From Bacteroidales bacterium (GTDB lineage Bacteria; Bacteroidota; Bacteroidia; Bacteroidales; UBA932): a stretch of DNA of 59,958 bases. The position numbers and the translations under genes are program-made. The notes beneath the pieces were generated by a model. That model made no database searches. It saw only the letters and a list, made by a program, of their open reading frames with translations, and had not been told where the DNA came from. The stretch covers positions 1-59,958 of the forward strand of contig JAFYYW010000007.1 in assembly GCA_017548985.1 (NCBI GenBank), read 5' to 3'. Below are positions 33,325 through 42,882 of this stretch, one piece after another. Numbering within the stretch: the stretch's first letter is position 1; each line of letters starts with the position of its first letter.

Positions 33325-34935
33325 ATGATCAAGAAAACCATATTGACGGCCACTTTGGCTATCCTCACCTGCGGGGCCGCCCTCGCGCAATCGCAAAGTT
33401 TCAAGCTCGGGCAATGGACCGAGATCCAGAACTCCATATTGAAAGAGCTTAACCGCTCGTATGTCGACTCCCTCCCTATAGACAGGATCGAGAGAGCCGG
33501 TATCGACGCCATGTTGGGGGCCCTGGATCCGTACACTATTTACATTCCCGAGGAAGACAACGAGGATCTCCAGATGATGATAGCGAAGACCTACGGGGGT
33601 ATCGGAGCAGTCATTTACAAGCCGGACAAGGACGGGAATGTGATAATCAACGAGCCTTACAAGAACTCCCCGGCGGAGAAATATGGTTTGAAGTGCGGCG
33701 ATGAGATTCTGGAAATCGACGGCGAGTCCACCCACGGCCTCACCAGCCAGGAGGCTTCCGATAAGATGAAAGGCAAGCCTGGCACGAAAGTCAGGTTCAA
33801 GGTGAAGAAAGTCTATTCCGGAGAGATTGTGGACATCGACATCACCAGGGAGAGGATTCATCTCCCTGATGTGGAATACGCCGGAATGCTTGATTCCCAG
33901 ACAGGCTACATATACCAGAGCGGATTCACCGAGAATGTCTCCGGAGAGATCCGCAACGCTGTCTTGAACCTGAAGAAGCAGGGCATGAAGAAACTTGTCC
34001 TGGATCTCCGCGGCAATGGTGGCGGCCTTATGAGCGAGGCGGTTAACATAGTTTCCCTTTTCGTCCCCAAAGGCTCGCTGGTGGTTTCTTCAAAAGGCAA
34101 AGGCACCGGGGAGCAGCAATATAAGACCACCACGGAACCAATTGATACAGAGATTCCTATTCTGATCATGGTGGATTCTGGTTCCGCCTCTTCCTCAGAG
34201 ATTGTGACCGGGGCCCTTCAGGATCTTGACCGGGCTACCGTGATGGGTACCAGAACTTATGGTAAGGGACTTGTCCAGACCATCCGGCCTCTTCCCTACA
34301 ATGGACAGATAAAGGTCACGACAGCGAAATATTACACCCCTTCAGGACGCTGCGTGCAGGCTATCGATTACGCCAACCGCAATGAGGACGGCAGCGTGGC
34401 CCATATTCCCGACTCCCTGACCCATGAGTTCAAGACCTCCAAGGGCAGGATTGTCAAAGATGGTGGCGGAATCACCCCGGATGTCATAGTCAAAGGCCAT
34501 GAGTACAGCCGCCTGACTTATTCCCTCGTGTATTCGAACATCATCCAGGAATATACCCTAAAGTTTGTCAGGGAGCATCAGAGCATCCCGGAGGACTGGA
34601 CAATGTCTGACGCTGACTGGAAGGACTTCGTGGAGTTCGCCAAGACTAAGGATTTCGACTACCGCTCCACCGCCAGGACATATTTCGACCAGGTTAAGAA
34701 AGAGCTCCAGAAGGATGGTCTCGCCGACAGTATGAAAGAACAGATCGAGGCGATGAGCAAAGCCATCGAGATGGATAAGGAGACATTCCTCAACCTCAAA
34801 AAAGACGAGATCGTTCCGTTCATAGAGGAGGAGGTCATGGTCCGTTACTTCTTCCAGGAAGCTGGTATTAAGACTCGTCTGCGCTACGATGACCAACTTA
34901 AAGAAGCTTTGACAAAGCCCATGATCGCTTTCTGA
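33325..34935 (+). CDS. S41-family C-terminal processing protease
   Basis: A signal peptide ends at ALAQ. A PDZ domain (about 85-165: GGIGAVIYKP, NSPAEKYGLKCGDEIL) precedes the S41 catalytic core with LDLRGNGGGLMSEA, catalytic Ser in SGSASSSEI near 290 and Lys in TYGKGLVQ near 312. These proteases trim proteins at their C-termini in the periplasm. The length of 536 aa is usual for the Bacteroidetes Ctp type. It overlaps the downstream TonB receptor gene by one base (TGATG at 34933-34937), implying coupled translation. Confidence 0.92.
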   Translation: MIKKTILTATLAILTCGAALAQSQSFKLGQWTEIQNSILKELNRSYVDSLPIDRIERAGIDAMLGALDPYTIYIPEEDNEDLQMMIAKTYGGIGAVIYKPDKDGNVIINEPYKNSPAEKYGLKCGDEILEIDGESTHGLTSQEASDKMKGKPGTKVRFKVKKVYSGEIVDIDITRERIHLPDVEYAGMLDSQTGYIYQSGFTENVSGEIRNAVLNLKKQGMKKLVLDLRGNGGGLMSEAVNIVSLFVPKGSLVVSSKGKGTGEQQYKTTTEPIDTEIPILIMVDSGSASSSEIVTGALQDLDRATVMGTRTYGKGLVQTIRPLPYNGQIKVTTAKYYTPSGRCVQAIDYANRNEDGSVAHIPDSLTHEFKTSKGRIVKDGGGITPDVIVKGHEYSRLTYSLVYSNIIQEYTLKFVREHQSIPEDWTMSDADWKDFVEFAKTKDFDYRSTARTYFDQVKKELQKDGLADSMKEQIEAMSKAIEMDKETFLNLKKDEIVPFIEEEVMVRYFFQEAGIKTRLRYDDQLKEALTKPMIAF

Positions 34936-37370
34936 TGACAAGGATTGGATGGACAATAGCGCGGGTGGCCTTGCTTCTCGCGCTTATTTATGAGGGGCAG
35001 GCTTCCGCTCAGCGGAAAGTGACCATAAGCGGCCACATCACGGACAATGACAGTGGTGAGACTTTGATCGGAGCGGGAATCCTCGAAGGGGTTTCCGGCA
35101 CAGGAGCCGTCACCAATAATTTCGGATATTACTCCCTGACCCTCCGGGCAGGTGAATATGATTTCCAATATTCATATGTGGGATACAAGGACGATGTCAG
35201 GCACATCGCCCTCCTGAGAGACACCGTCATCAATGTGGCACTTGTTTCCGGGGAGACCCTGGCCTCTTCCAAAGTCGTGGCAAGCAAAGACGCCGGAATA
35301 CAATCCACATATCTGGGCGCCTTAGATGTACCTATCGCCCAGATAAAGAACACTCCGGTCCTTTTCGGCGAGGCGGATGTCCTGAAAGTCCTTCAGATGA
35401 TGCCTGGTGTCCAAGGCGGAAATGAAGGATTCTCAGGGATTTACGTCCGTGGGGGAGGTCCCGACGAGAACCTCATCCTCCTGGATGGAGTGCCGATCTA
35501 CAATGTGGACCACATGCTCGGTATCTTCTCGGTTTTCCAGCCCGAGGCGGTTAAGAAAGTCACCCTTTACAAAGGCTCGTTTCCGGCCCGTTACGGAGGC
35601 AGGGTGTCCAGCATAGTGGACATCCGCACGAATGACGGGAATATGAAAGAGACCCACGGTACGGCCAGCATCGGGATGATCAGCGACAAACTCCACCTGG
35701 AGGGACCTATTATTAAGGACAAGCTTTCGTACTCGGTCAGCGCCAGGGGGATGCACACCATCCTCTATTCCCCTATAATCAAGCTACTTCTAAAGGACTC
35801 CTACGCCAACTATTATTTCTATGACCTCAACGGGAAGGTGACCTGGCGCCTCAGCGACCGGGACCGTTTCTATTTCGGCACCTACCATGGAAGGGACAGG
35901 TTTGTCTATAAAGCGGACGATGAAGACGAAGGCACCGAGATCATAGGGGACCAAACGACCAACTACAAGTACAACAGCCGTACGGAAATCGGGATATTAT
36001 GGGGAAACACCGTGGGATCCGCCAGATGGAACCACATCTTCAACAGCAAGTTATTCTCCAACACGACCCTGTCTTACAACCGTTACAAGATGGCCATGAG
36101 CGCCGGAGAGAAGGAGACGGAGATAGAGAACGGGGTGAAATCCACCAACAGGTACCTTCTGGATTACCGTTCCGGAATAAGGGACCTGTCACTCCGCTCG
36201 GATTTCGACTTCAATCCTTCCCCTACCCATCTGGTGAAGTTCGGCGCTGAATACACCTGGCACACTTTCATCCCGGAACGAATGTCGGCTGTCGACCGGG
36301 AAATCCAGGGACAGGAGGTCCAGATCGACACGACATTCCATTTCACCGATCCCAAGAAAGTCCACAAGGGACATGAGCTGTCTCTCTACGCTGAGGACGA
36401 CCTCAGTCTTGGAGAGCACGTCACTATCAATCCCGGATTCCGGCTATCAATGTTCAACACCGATGGACGGACCTACTGGAGCCTACAACCACGGGTCTCC
36501 GCCAAGGTGTCCGCCGGTAACGGGCTCTCTTTCAAAGCCGGTTACGCCAGGATGGCCCAATATGTCCACTTGCTGAGTTCAGCCCAGATATCCCTTCCGG
36601 TTGACCTTTGGGTCCCGATCACCAAGGATATCAAGCCCGTGACCTCAGATCAATTCTCCGCCGGAGTCTATTATGACAAGATCAAGGGTTGGGAATTCTC
36701 CCTTGAGGGATATCTCAAAAAAATGGACAACATTCTGGAATATAAGGACGGGACCTCGATGCTTGGCACTTCGGATGGCTGGGAGAACCGGGTGGAGATG
36801 GGAGAGGGAATGGCTCGAGGAATAGAGCTCCTTGTCCAGAAAACGGCTGGCAAGACAACCGGCTGGTTCGCCTATACCCTGGCAAAATCCGACCGCATAT
36901 TCCCGGACGGATCAATTAACAATGGGGAGCGCTTCCCCTATAAATATGACCGTCGCCACAGCATCGATATAAGCGTGGACCATCGTTTCAACAAGACCTG
37001 GGGCATTGACGGCGCATGGTCTTTCGCCACCGGAGGTACAACCACAGTCCCCGTCCGCCAAGTCGCGGTCTTGCATCCGGATGGTTATATAGTTGACGCA
37101 CAGTACGTTGACCATCGCAACAATTTCCGTATCCCTCCCAGCCACAGGCTCAATCTCGGAGCCAGCTACCACAAGGAGCGGCGCAGAGGGGAAAGCGTGT
37201 GGAATCTCAGTGTGTATAACGTTTACAACCAAATGAATCCGAACTTCGTCTTCATGGATTACGGTCCGGATTATGACAAAAACGGCAATCGTATCGGGAC
37301 GAGCCTGAAGATGAAGAAGATAACCATCCTCCCGATCCTACCGTCAATAAGTTGGACCCGCAATTTCTGA
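34935..37370 (+). CDS. TonB-dependent outer-membrane receptor
   Basis: The signal peptide ends at ASAQ. A carboxypeptidase-regulatory-like domain (about 28-112, ISGHITDNDSGETLIGAGI), a plug domain (about 125-230, with SGIYVRGGGPDENLILLDGVPIYN) and a 22-strand-type barrel to the C-terminal WTRNF follow. The C-terminal Phe is typical of outer-membrane proteins. No STN or SusD partner is present; instead a DUF4249 lipoprotein gene follows after 6 nt, a known pairing in Bacteroidetes. The substrate is unknown. Confidence 0.9.
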   Translation: MTRIGWTIARVALLLALIYEGQASAQRKVTISGHITDNDSGETLIGAGILEGVSGTGAVTNNFGYYSLTLRAGEYDFQYSYVGYKDDVRHIALLRDTVINVALVSGETLASSKVVASKDAGIQSTYLGALDVPIAQIKNTPVLFGEADVLKVLQMMPGVQGGNEGFSGIYVRGGGPDENLILLDGVPIYNVDHMLGIFSVFQPEAVKKVTLYKGSFPARYGGRVSSIVDIRTNDGNMKETHGTASIGMISDKLHLEGPIIKDKLSYSVSARGMHTILYSPIIKLLLKDSYANYYFYDLNGKVTWRLSDRDRFYFGTYHGRDRFVYKADDEDEGTEIIGDQTTNYKYNSRTEIGILWGNTVGSARWNHIFNSKLFSNTTLSYNRYKMAMSAGEKETEIENGVKSTNRYLLDYRSGIRDLSLRSDFDFNPSPTHLVKFGAEYTWHTFIPERMSAVDREIQGQEVQIDTTFHFTDPKKVHKGHELSLYAEDDLSLGEHVTINPGFRLSMFNTDGRTYWSLQPRVSAKVSAGNGLSFKAGYARMAQYVHLLSSAQISLPVDLWVPITKDIKPVTSDQFSAGVYYDKIKGWEFSLEGYLKKMDNILEYKDGTSMLGTSDGWENRVEMGEGMARGIELLVQKTAGKTTGWFAYTLAKSDRIFPDGSINNGERFPYKYDRRHSIDISVDHRFNKTWGIDGAWSFATGGTTTVPVRQVAVLHPDGYIVDAQYVDHRNNFRIPPSHRLNLGASYHKERRRGESVWNLSVYNVYNQMNPNFVFMDYGPDYDKNGNRIGTSLKMKKITILPILPSISWTRNF

Positions 37371-37376
37371 CAAGCT

Positions 37377-38480
37377 ATGAGGAAACACTTGATAATCACC
37401 ATATTGATTGCCGCTCTCGGGTTTGTGGCTTGTGAGAACACCATAAGGTACGAATACGACCCGAGTGACGGGAAGATTACTATTCTGGGAAAACTCTCCA
37501 CGACTGACTCGAAGCACTCTATATTTCTGTCGATGAGTTATCCGGACAGGATCGATTCACTTCCGGGAGCCACGGTGGAGTGCTTTGTCAACGGATCAAG
37601 AAGTCTCGCCAAGGCTATTCCGGCAGGGTATACCGAAGAACTCGTCAACTGGCAGACAGGAGAGACTGTACTTGTCCCGAACCGCTTCCCGTATACACAA
37701 TATGAGTTTGAGGCCAACTTCAAGCCTGGAGACAAAGTGCGGATCGAGGCATCCAAGGGGAATCTCAACGCATGGGCGGAACTAACGGTGCCACAGCCGG
37801 GGACCATAATGTCAGTGGACACGGCCACAGTCGTGAAATCCTTTGTCTATCAAGACTTTGACGGAGCCGAGTCTTATGAGCAGGAATATGTGGAATTCAC
37901 CCTTCGGTTGCGTGATGTCCAAGGCGAGGACAACTACTATTCCATGAATGGGAACCTGACCCAAGTCACTATTCTCACATCAGTGGGCGAAGGGGAGAAC
38001 CGCGTCGACACGGAGGGTCCGTATTGGCTCAGTTACGAGACCTTCCATGATATGATTCTGGAAGACGGTTATTCCTCCGGCATGGGCGAGATATTTGAGG
38101 ATATGGTGCCTGTCAACTCGACGCACTGTTTCTCGGACAAACTGTTCAAGGACACTGAGGCCACAGTGCGGTTCTATATCCCATCCTATTATTTCAAGAA
38201 TTACTTTTATTACATATATGACGCTGACAGGATTGAGATTAACTCTTTTCTCCGTATCAGCATGAGAAGTTTTGACAGAAGCTTCTACAACTATCTCAGA
38301 GCAATAAACAACATGGACACCTATGGCTACGATGTGTCGCCTATCATCGAGCCTACCATGCTTCCGAGCAATGTGAACGGCGGCAAAGGAATCGTGTCCG
38401 TCGCCGCCGAATCAATAGTGGATCTGGAATTTGAGCCCCGCGTGTACTACAGGGACGACATTGACTTCCCGGTTTATTAA
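37377..38480 (+). CDS. DUF4249 lipoprotein, partner of the TonB receptor
   Basis: MRKHLIITILIAALGFVAC is a lipoprotein signal with lipobox FVAC. The mature 348-residue protein has the DUF4249 order: an N-terminal IgG-like ILGKLSTTDSKHSIFLSMS segment and a long C-terminal part with many Tyr and Phe. DUF4249 proteins usually follow a TonB receptor gene and are presumed cell-surface partners. It ends the S41-TonB-DUF4249 operon; the next gene converges from the right 43 nt away. Confidence 0.82.
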   Translation: MRKHLIITILIAALGFVACENTIRYEYDPSDGKITILGKLSTTDSKHSIFLSMSYPDRIDSLPGATVECFVNGSRSLAKAIPAGYTEELVNWQTGETVLVPNRFPYTQYEFEANFKPGDKVRIEASKGNLNAWAELTVPQPGTIMSVDTATVVKSFVYQDFDGAESYEQEYVEFTLRLRDVQGEDNYYSMNGNLTQVTILTSVGEGENRVDTEGPYWLSYETFHDMILEDGYSSGMGEIFEDMVPVNSTHCFSDKLFKDTEATVRFYIPSYYFKNYFYYIYDADRIEINSFLRISMRSFDRSFYNYLRAINNMDTYGYDVSPIIEPTMLPSNVNGGKGIVSVAAESIVDLEFEPRVYYRDDIDFPVY

Positions 38481-38523
38481 CAGGTAGCCACCGTCTCCTG
38501 TGACGATAAGGGCCCGAAAGGCT

Positions 38524-39513
38524 TTATTCAATAAAACTAGTCAGACAGGTCATTGACCCGGCCGGATGGAACTCGATAGTGCTTGAGGTCGCCGGGACAA
38601 GGATTGTCTCGCCCTGGCGGATCTCCATCCTATGGACCGATCCGTCACCCTCGTTGTCCACCAACTCGCCATTCCCGGAGACGCACATCACCACGACAAA
38701 CGAATCCAACGCGCTGAGGTTCTTCGAGACCGGCTTGTCAATATCAAACAGGCTGGTTGTGAAGTACTCGCAACTCACAAGACGGGTCTCGGCATTCTTC
38801 GCTGGGACGTACTCGGTCCTGTAGTCGGGGAATACGGTGTAGTCTATCGCCTCCTTGGCTTTCTCCAAGTGTAGCTCGCGTGGTTTGCCGTCGAGTCCCA
38901 GCCGTCCATAATCATAAATCCTGTAAGTGATGTCCGACGTCTGCTGGATCTCAGCCACGAAAGAGCCGGCGCCAATGGCGTGGATACGGCCGGCGGGAAG
39001 GAAAAACACATCCCCGGGACGCACGCTGTAATGTCCAAGGACATCAGTAATGGTGCGGTCGTTCACCTTTTCCTCATATTCCTCTGGGGTGATCTCCTGG
39101 GTAAGTCCGCTGAGCAGCTTAGCGCCTTTGTCCGCTCCGACCACGTACCACATCTCGGTCTTGCCTTTCGAGCCGGGATTCGTCCTGGCCGCCAGCTCAT
39201 CAGTCGGGTGGACTTGGACGGACAGGTCAGACTTGGCGTCAATGAACTTGATCAGCAACGGAAATTCCGTGCCTGTCTTCTGGATGACCTTCTTGCCGGC
39301 GAGCTCGACTCCATTGGATATCATAATGTCAGTCAATGACTTCCCCGCAAACGTGCCATTATCAACCACAGACACGTGGCCAGGCACGGCTGATATTTCC
39401 CAGCTCTCACCGATACGGTTCCTGGTGGTGAATATTCCTTTGAAAGGTGCTATCTTTTCTCCTCCCCAGACTTTTTCGCAAAGATAAGGCTTGAATTTAA
39501 GAGGATACATCAT
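38524..39513 (-). CDS. manA: Mannose-6-phosphate isomerase (type I, short form)
   Basis: Cupin-fold zinc enzyme interconverting mannose-6-phosphate and fructose-6-phosphate. Visible ligands and motifs: LSVQVHPTDE (Gln, His), KTEMWYVV (Glu) and GRIHAIGAG with the last His. It is 329 aa, as in the short ManA form of Bacilli and Bacteroidetes. It lies 12 nt downstream of a ROK sugar kinase, which could make the mannose-6-phosphate. Start ATG 39513; a second ATG directly follows. Confidence 0.92.
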   Translation of the reverse strand: MMYPLKFKPYLCEKVWGGEKIAPFKGIFTTRNRIGESWEISAVPGHVSVVDNGTFAGKSLTDIMISNGVELAGKKVIQKTGTEFPLLIKFIDAKSDLSVQVHPTDELAARTNPGSKGKTEMWYVVGADKGAKLLSGLTQEITPEEYEEKVNDRTITDVLGHYSVRPGDVFFLPAGRIHAIGAGSFVAEIQQTSDITYRIYDYGRLGLDGKPRELHLEKAKEAIDYTVFPDYRTEYVPAKNAETRLVSCEYFTTSLFDIDKPVSKNLSALDSFVVVMCVSGNGELVDNEGDGSVHRMEIRQGETILVPATSSTIEFHPAGSMTCLTSFIE

Positions 39514-39525
39514 AGTACGTCCCTC

Positions 39526-40632
39526 CTATTTGTCAAGCTCAGAGAGAGCGAAAGCGTAAGCGCCAAGGGAAATTGCCTTGCTGGCCCCGATCTTGGAGCG
39601 CATGACTCCTATCCTCTTTTGAGGATCATAGACAACCTCATCATCAGTGCCGTAAACCTTCAGTTTCCTGGCTTCACCCTTGGCGAAATTCACGAAGTCC
39701 GAAGGATCGTCGAGGTTGTAGACCTTCATCTGGACCCTGTCCAAAGTCTCCCCGGTGAGCTGGCGCATCTTTCCTCTCATCGTCCTAAGTATTCCCGGCA
39801 TCAGGTACTGATAGTTATTCATAATACCTCCGCCGATCACGACAAGACCGTCGATCAGGGTGACAGCTGTGGCGATGGCGTCTCCAGCCACCTCACCCAT
39901 CTTGTCGAAAGCCTTAATGGCGGCCTCCTGGTCACCGGGAGCCTCTCCCTTGGATATGGCACCTATCTCCTTCGGTTCAAGGCCATGGTTGGGATTGCCG
40001 GAGAGTTCACCATAGACCCTCTTGATAGCGCGAATCGCCACACCATCCTCCACGATGATATCAGGCATGTCGGGATGCTTGAGGCAGAAAGTCTCGACAC
40101 AAGAGTTGTCACCTCTGTTAAGCCTTCCATCGATCACTGTGCCGATGCCGAATCCAGTGCCGAAGGTGTAACCTATCAGGTTGTGGTAGCGTTTTGAGCT
40201 TCCAGCCTCCTCAAGACGTTTGTTAATCTCGGGCAGGGCACCGCCAAGAGCCTCACCATAAGCGTAAAGGTCACCGTCGTTGTTGATGAACACAGGCACT
40301 CCGAACTTTTTCTGAAGGAACGGTCCGAGAGCGACCCCATCCCTGAAGGAAGGGAAGTTAGGAAGAAAGCCTCCGATAATCCCGTTGGGATAGTCGGCCG
40401 GGCCGGGGAAGGCGAAACTGATCGCCACTGGTTTCTCGTCACCAAGCCTCTCTATGATCGTGCCGAAACCAAGGACCATAGCCTGCAGGCAAAGATCCAG
40501 ATTGGACGCGTTTGAGGGTAGGGTAAGGGTGTCTCCGTAATACTCTCCGCCCTTCATGGCTCCGAAGACCATGTTGGTACCGCCGGCGTCCAGAGTCAGG
40601 ACGATCCTGCTGTCGTTTTTGATGTCTGCCAT
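39526..40632 (-). CDS. ROK-family sugar kinase
   Basis: N-terminal phosphate-binding motif TLDAGGTNMVFG (about 13-24), then FAFPGPADYPNG, NNDGDLYAYGEALGG with the catalytic Asp near 118 and GYTFGTGFGIGTVIDG. The usual ROK zinc motif (CxCGxxGC) is absent; CVETFCLKH lies in its place. It probably phosphorylates a hexose such as glucose, fructose or mannose. The downstream manA suggests mannose or fructose. A perfect -7 box lies upstream at 40668-40675, giving a leader of about 30 nt. Confidence 0.88.
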   Translation of the reverse strand: MADIKNDSRIVLTLDAGGTNMVFGAMKGGEYYGDTLTLPSNASNLDLCLQAMVLGFGTIIERLGDEKPVAISFAFPGPADYPNGIIGGFLPNFPSFRDGVALGPFLQKKFGVPVFINNDGDLYAYGEALGGALPEINKRLEEAGSSKRYHNLIGYTFGTGFGIGTVIDGRLNRGDNSCVETFCLKHPDMPDIIVEDGVAIRAIKRVYGELSGNPNHGLEPKEIGAISKGEAPGDQEAAIKAFDKMGEVAGDAIATAVTLIDGLVVIGGGIMNNYQYLMPGILRTMRGKMRQLTGETLDRVQMKVYNLDDPSDFVNFAKGEARKLKVYGTDDEVVYDPQKRIGVMRSKIGASKAISLGAYAFALSELDK

Positions 40633-40667
40633 ATTAAAAACTGATTAAATAAGTCGGTTTGTCTCCA

Positions 40668-40675
40668 CAAAGATA
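40668..40675 (-). promoter_or_regulatory. Promoter -7 box of the ROK kinase-manA operon
   Basis: On the minus strand the octamer is TATCTTTG, an exact TAnnTTTG match, within GATTATCTTTG, the same 11 bases seen before the alpha-galactosidase gene. It is 36 nt upstream of the ATG at 40632. No TTTG -33 box is evident. Confidence 0.5.
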
Positions 40676-40715
40676 ATCATAATTGCTAACTCTGTAGTGA
40701 TATTAATAATAAGAG

Positions 40716-42830
40716 ATGAAGAAAGGAAACAAGCGCCAAGGTGGCGCCAAAAACGGAAGACAAGCCCTCCGAAAGAGCCGCGAGAAACAATTCGGCTCAA
40801 GGCAGGGCGGAAAGAGGAAATTTGAGGAAGTGACCGGAAAGGTCCACATGAGCAGGGACGGTTTTGTCTTCGTCGTCCCCGAAGGAGATGAGAAAGATAA
40901 CGATGTGTTCGTGAAGGCCTCCAAAACCCGCGGAGCCCTCAATGGTGACCTCGTCAGGTGCGTTGTCACAAGAGAGAAGAAAGCGGCTCCACTGCCGAGG
41001 GGAAGAGGAAAAGTCCAGGTCCGAGGTGGAGGACAGCGCAGGGAAGGAGAAATAATCGAGATTGTCGAGCGCAGCAAGACTCCCTTTGTCGGAATACTTC
41101 ATATCGTAGGTAAGCAGGCTTGGGTGCTGATGCAGTCCAGGACCATGCCATATGACATATCCATTGATTTCGAGTCACTTCCGGAAGGGGTCCAAAGAGG
41201 AATGAAGGTGGCCGCTATCATTGACCGGTGGGACAGGAGCGAGCCTAACCCCCACGGCTATATCTCTGATGTCCTTGGTGAGCCGGGAGCAAACGAGACT
41301 GAGATGCACGCGATCCTCGCCGAGTACGGACTTCCCTACAGGTTCGCTCCTGAAGTTGAGAACGCGGCTGACAAGATTCCGGATGAGATAACCGAAAAGG
41401 ATCTCAAAGGCCGTAAGGATTTCCGCAAGACCTTGACATTCACAATCGACCCCACTGATGCCAAGGATTTCGACGACGCCCTTTCCCTGACCAGGCTCAA
41501 GAACGGCAACTTCGAGATCGGAGTCCATATCGCCGATGTGTCATATTACGTGAAGCCCGGATCGCTTATGGACCAGGAGGCCCAGGTCCGCGGCACCTCC
41601 GTATATCTCGTGGACAGGACCGTGCCGATGCTCCCCGAGAAGCTTTCCAACAAGCTTTGCTCGCTGCGTCCCAATGAAGACAAGCTGACTTTCTCAGCTG
41701 TGTTTGAGATCACCCCTGACGCCAATGTGACAGACCGTTGGTTCGGCCGCACGGTAATCCGCTCTGACTATCGCTTTGACTACGAGGGTGCACAGAAGAT
41801 CATCGAATCCGAGGGTAAGGAACCTGAGGATCCCGCGATAAGCCAGGAGATAAGGGACGCTGTCCTGGAACTGAACAGATTGGCCTTGATAATGCGGAAG
41901 AGACGTTTCTCTTCCGGAGCCATCAGTTTCGAGAGACCGGAGATGAAAGTCGAGGTCGATGAGAAAGGCAAGCCGGTGAGGGTTTACGAGAAAGTCTCCA
42001 AAGAGGCCAACTGGCTGATCGAAGAGTTCATGCTCCTGGCCAACAAGTCAGTCGCCGAGTATATCGCCACTTCCGGCAAGATGAACGGTAAGGAAGACAA
42101 GAACGCGAAGACATTCGTCTACCGTATCCATGACGAGCCTAATATGGAAAAGATCGCCAATCTCGGAAAATTCGTCGGCAACTTCGGCTATAAGATGGGC
42201 CCGGTCACGAGCGGTCGTGACGTCGCCAAGTCGCTTAACAACCTGTTGCAGGAGTCGAAGGACACTCCTGAGCGCGACGCGTTCCAGATGATAGCCCTGC
42301 GCTCCATGGCCAAGGCTGTGTATTCAACCGAGAACATCGGGCATTACGGTCTGGCGTTCAAGTTCTACACCCATTTCACATCCCCGATCCGCCGGTATCC
42401 AGACACTATGGTCCACAGGCTTCTGGCCATGTACCTTGACAACCGGGAGAGCCAGAACAAGGAATATTATGAGGCCCAGTGCCAACATGCCTCGGAGCGG
42501 GAGCAGATAGCCGCCAACGCCGAGCGGGACAGCATCAAGTACAAGTTGATCGAGTATATGGCCGACAAGATCGGACAGGAATATGACGGAATCGTCTCAG
42601 GCCTGACCGAGTGGGGCATGTATGTCGAGATCAAGCCCGAAATGATAGAGGGTATGGTGGCTTTGAGGGAGATCCATTCTGATTTCTATGAGTTCGACGA
42701 GGACAACTACCGCATCGTAGGAAAGCGGACAAGGAAGGTGTTCCGCCTCGGAGACCAGGTCAGGATAAGGGTCAAGTCAGCCAATCTTGAGCAGCGGCTC
42801 CTTGATTACGAACTGATTGAGAATGAATAA
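40716..42830 (+). CDS. rnr: RNase R (3'-5' exoribonuclease, RNB family)
   Basis: A very basic N-terminal tail (about 1-40) precedes cold-shock-like domains, the RNB catalytic domain (TIDPTDAKDFDDALSL near 245-262, with the metal-binding aspartates) and a C-terminal S1 domain (YDGIVSGLTEWGMYVEI). It degrades structured RNA in the cytoplasm. Length 704 aa fits RNase R rather than RNase II. It is transcribed alone, divergent from the ROK kinase, and ends at a strong bidirectional terminator. Confidence 0.94.
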   Translation: MKKGNKRQGGAKNGRQALRKSREKQFGSRQGGKRKFEEVTGKVHMSRDGFVFVVPEGDEKDNDVFVKASKTRGALNGDLVRCVVTREKKAAPLPRGRGKVQVRGGGQRREGEIIEIVERSKTPFVGILHIVGKQAWVLMQSRTMPYDISIDFESLPEGVQRGMKVAAIIDRWDRSEPNPHGYISDVLGEPGANETEMHAILAEYGLPYRFAPEVENAADKIPDEITEKDLKGRKDFRKTLTFTIDPTDAKDFDDALSLTRLKNGNFEIGVHIADVSYYVKPGSLMDQEAQVRGTSVYLVDRTVPMLPEKLSNKLCSLRPNEDKLTFSAVFEITPDANVTDRWFGRTVIRSDYRFDYEGAQKIIESEGKEPEDPAISQEIRDAVLELNRLALIMRKRRFSSGAISFERPEMKVEVDEKGKPVRVYEKVSKEANWLIEEFMLLANKSVAEYIATSGKMNGKEDKNAKTFVYRIHDEPNMEKIANLGKFVGNFGYKMGPVTSGRDVAKSLNNLLQESKDTPERDAFQMIALRSMAKAVYSTENIGHYGLAFKFYTHFTSPIRRYPDTMVHRLLAMYLDNRESQNKEYYEAQCQHASEREQIAANAERDSIKYKLIEYMADKIGQEYDGIVSGLTEWGMYVEIKPEMIEGMVALREIHSDFYEFDEDNYRIVGKRTRKVFRLGDQVRIRVKSANLEQRLLDYELIENE

Positions 42831-42833
42831 AAA

Positions 42834-42868
42834 GAACCCTCTTCAAATTTGAAGAGGGTTCCTTTTTT
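42834..42868. terminator. Bidirectional rho-independent terminator between rnr and an OMP gene
   Basis: A 14-bp perfect palindrome (GAACCCTCTTCAAA at 42834-42847, its complement at 42848-42861) is followed by six T at 42863-42868. A run of A before the stem (42829-42833) gives a T-run on the other strand. It ends rnr from the left and the convergent beta-barrel gene from the right. Confidence 0.9.
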
Positions 42869-42882
42869 CACAGCTCGAATGA

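Noticed and set aside
38481..38523. GGGCC/GGC weak hairpin between DUF4249 and manA genes, considered as a terminator
   Set aside because: The stem is short and needs G-U pairs; no convincing T-run.
40687..40694. TAACTCTG upstream of rnr as a -7 box
   Set aside because: One mismatch to TAnnTTTG, and the nearest TTTG (40658-40661) is 25 nt away, longer than the usual spacing; not strong enough to list.
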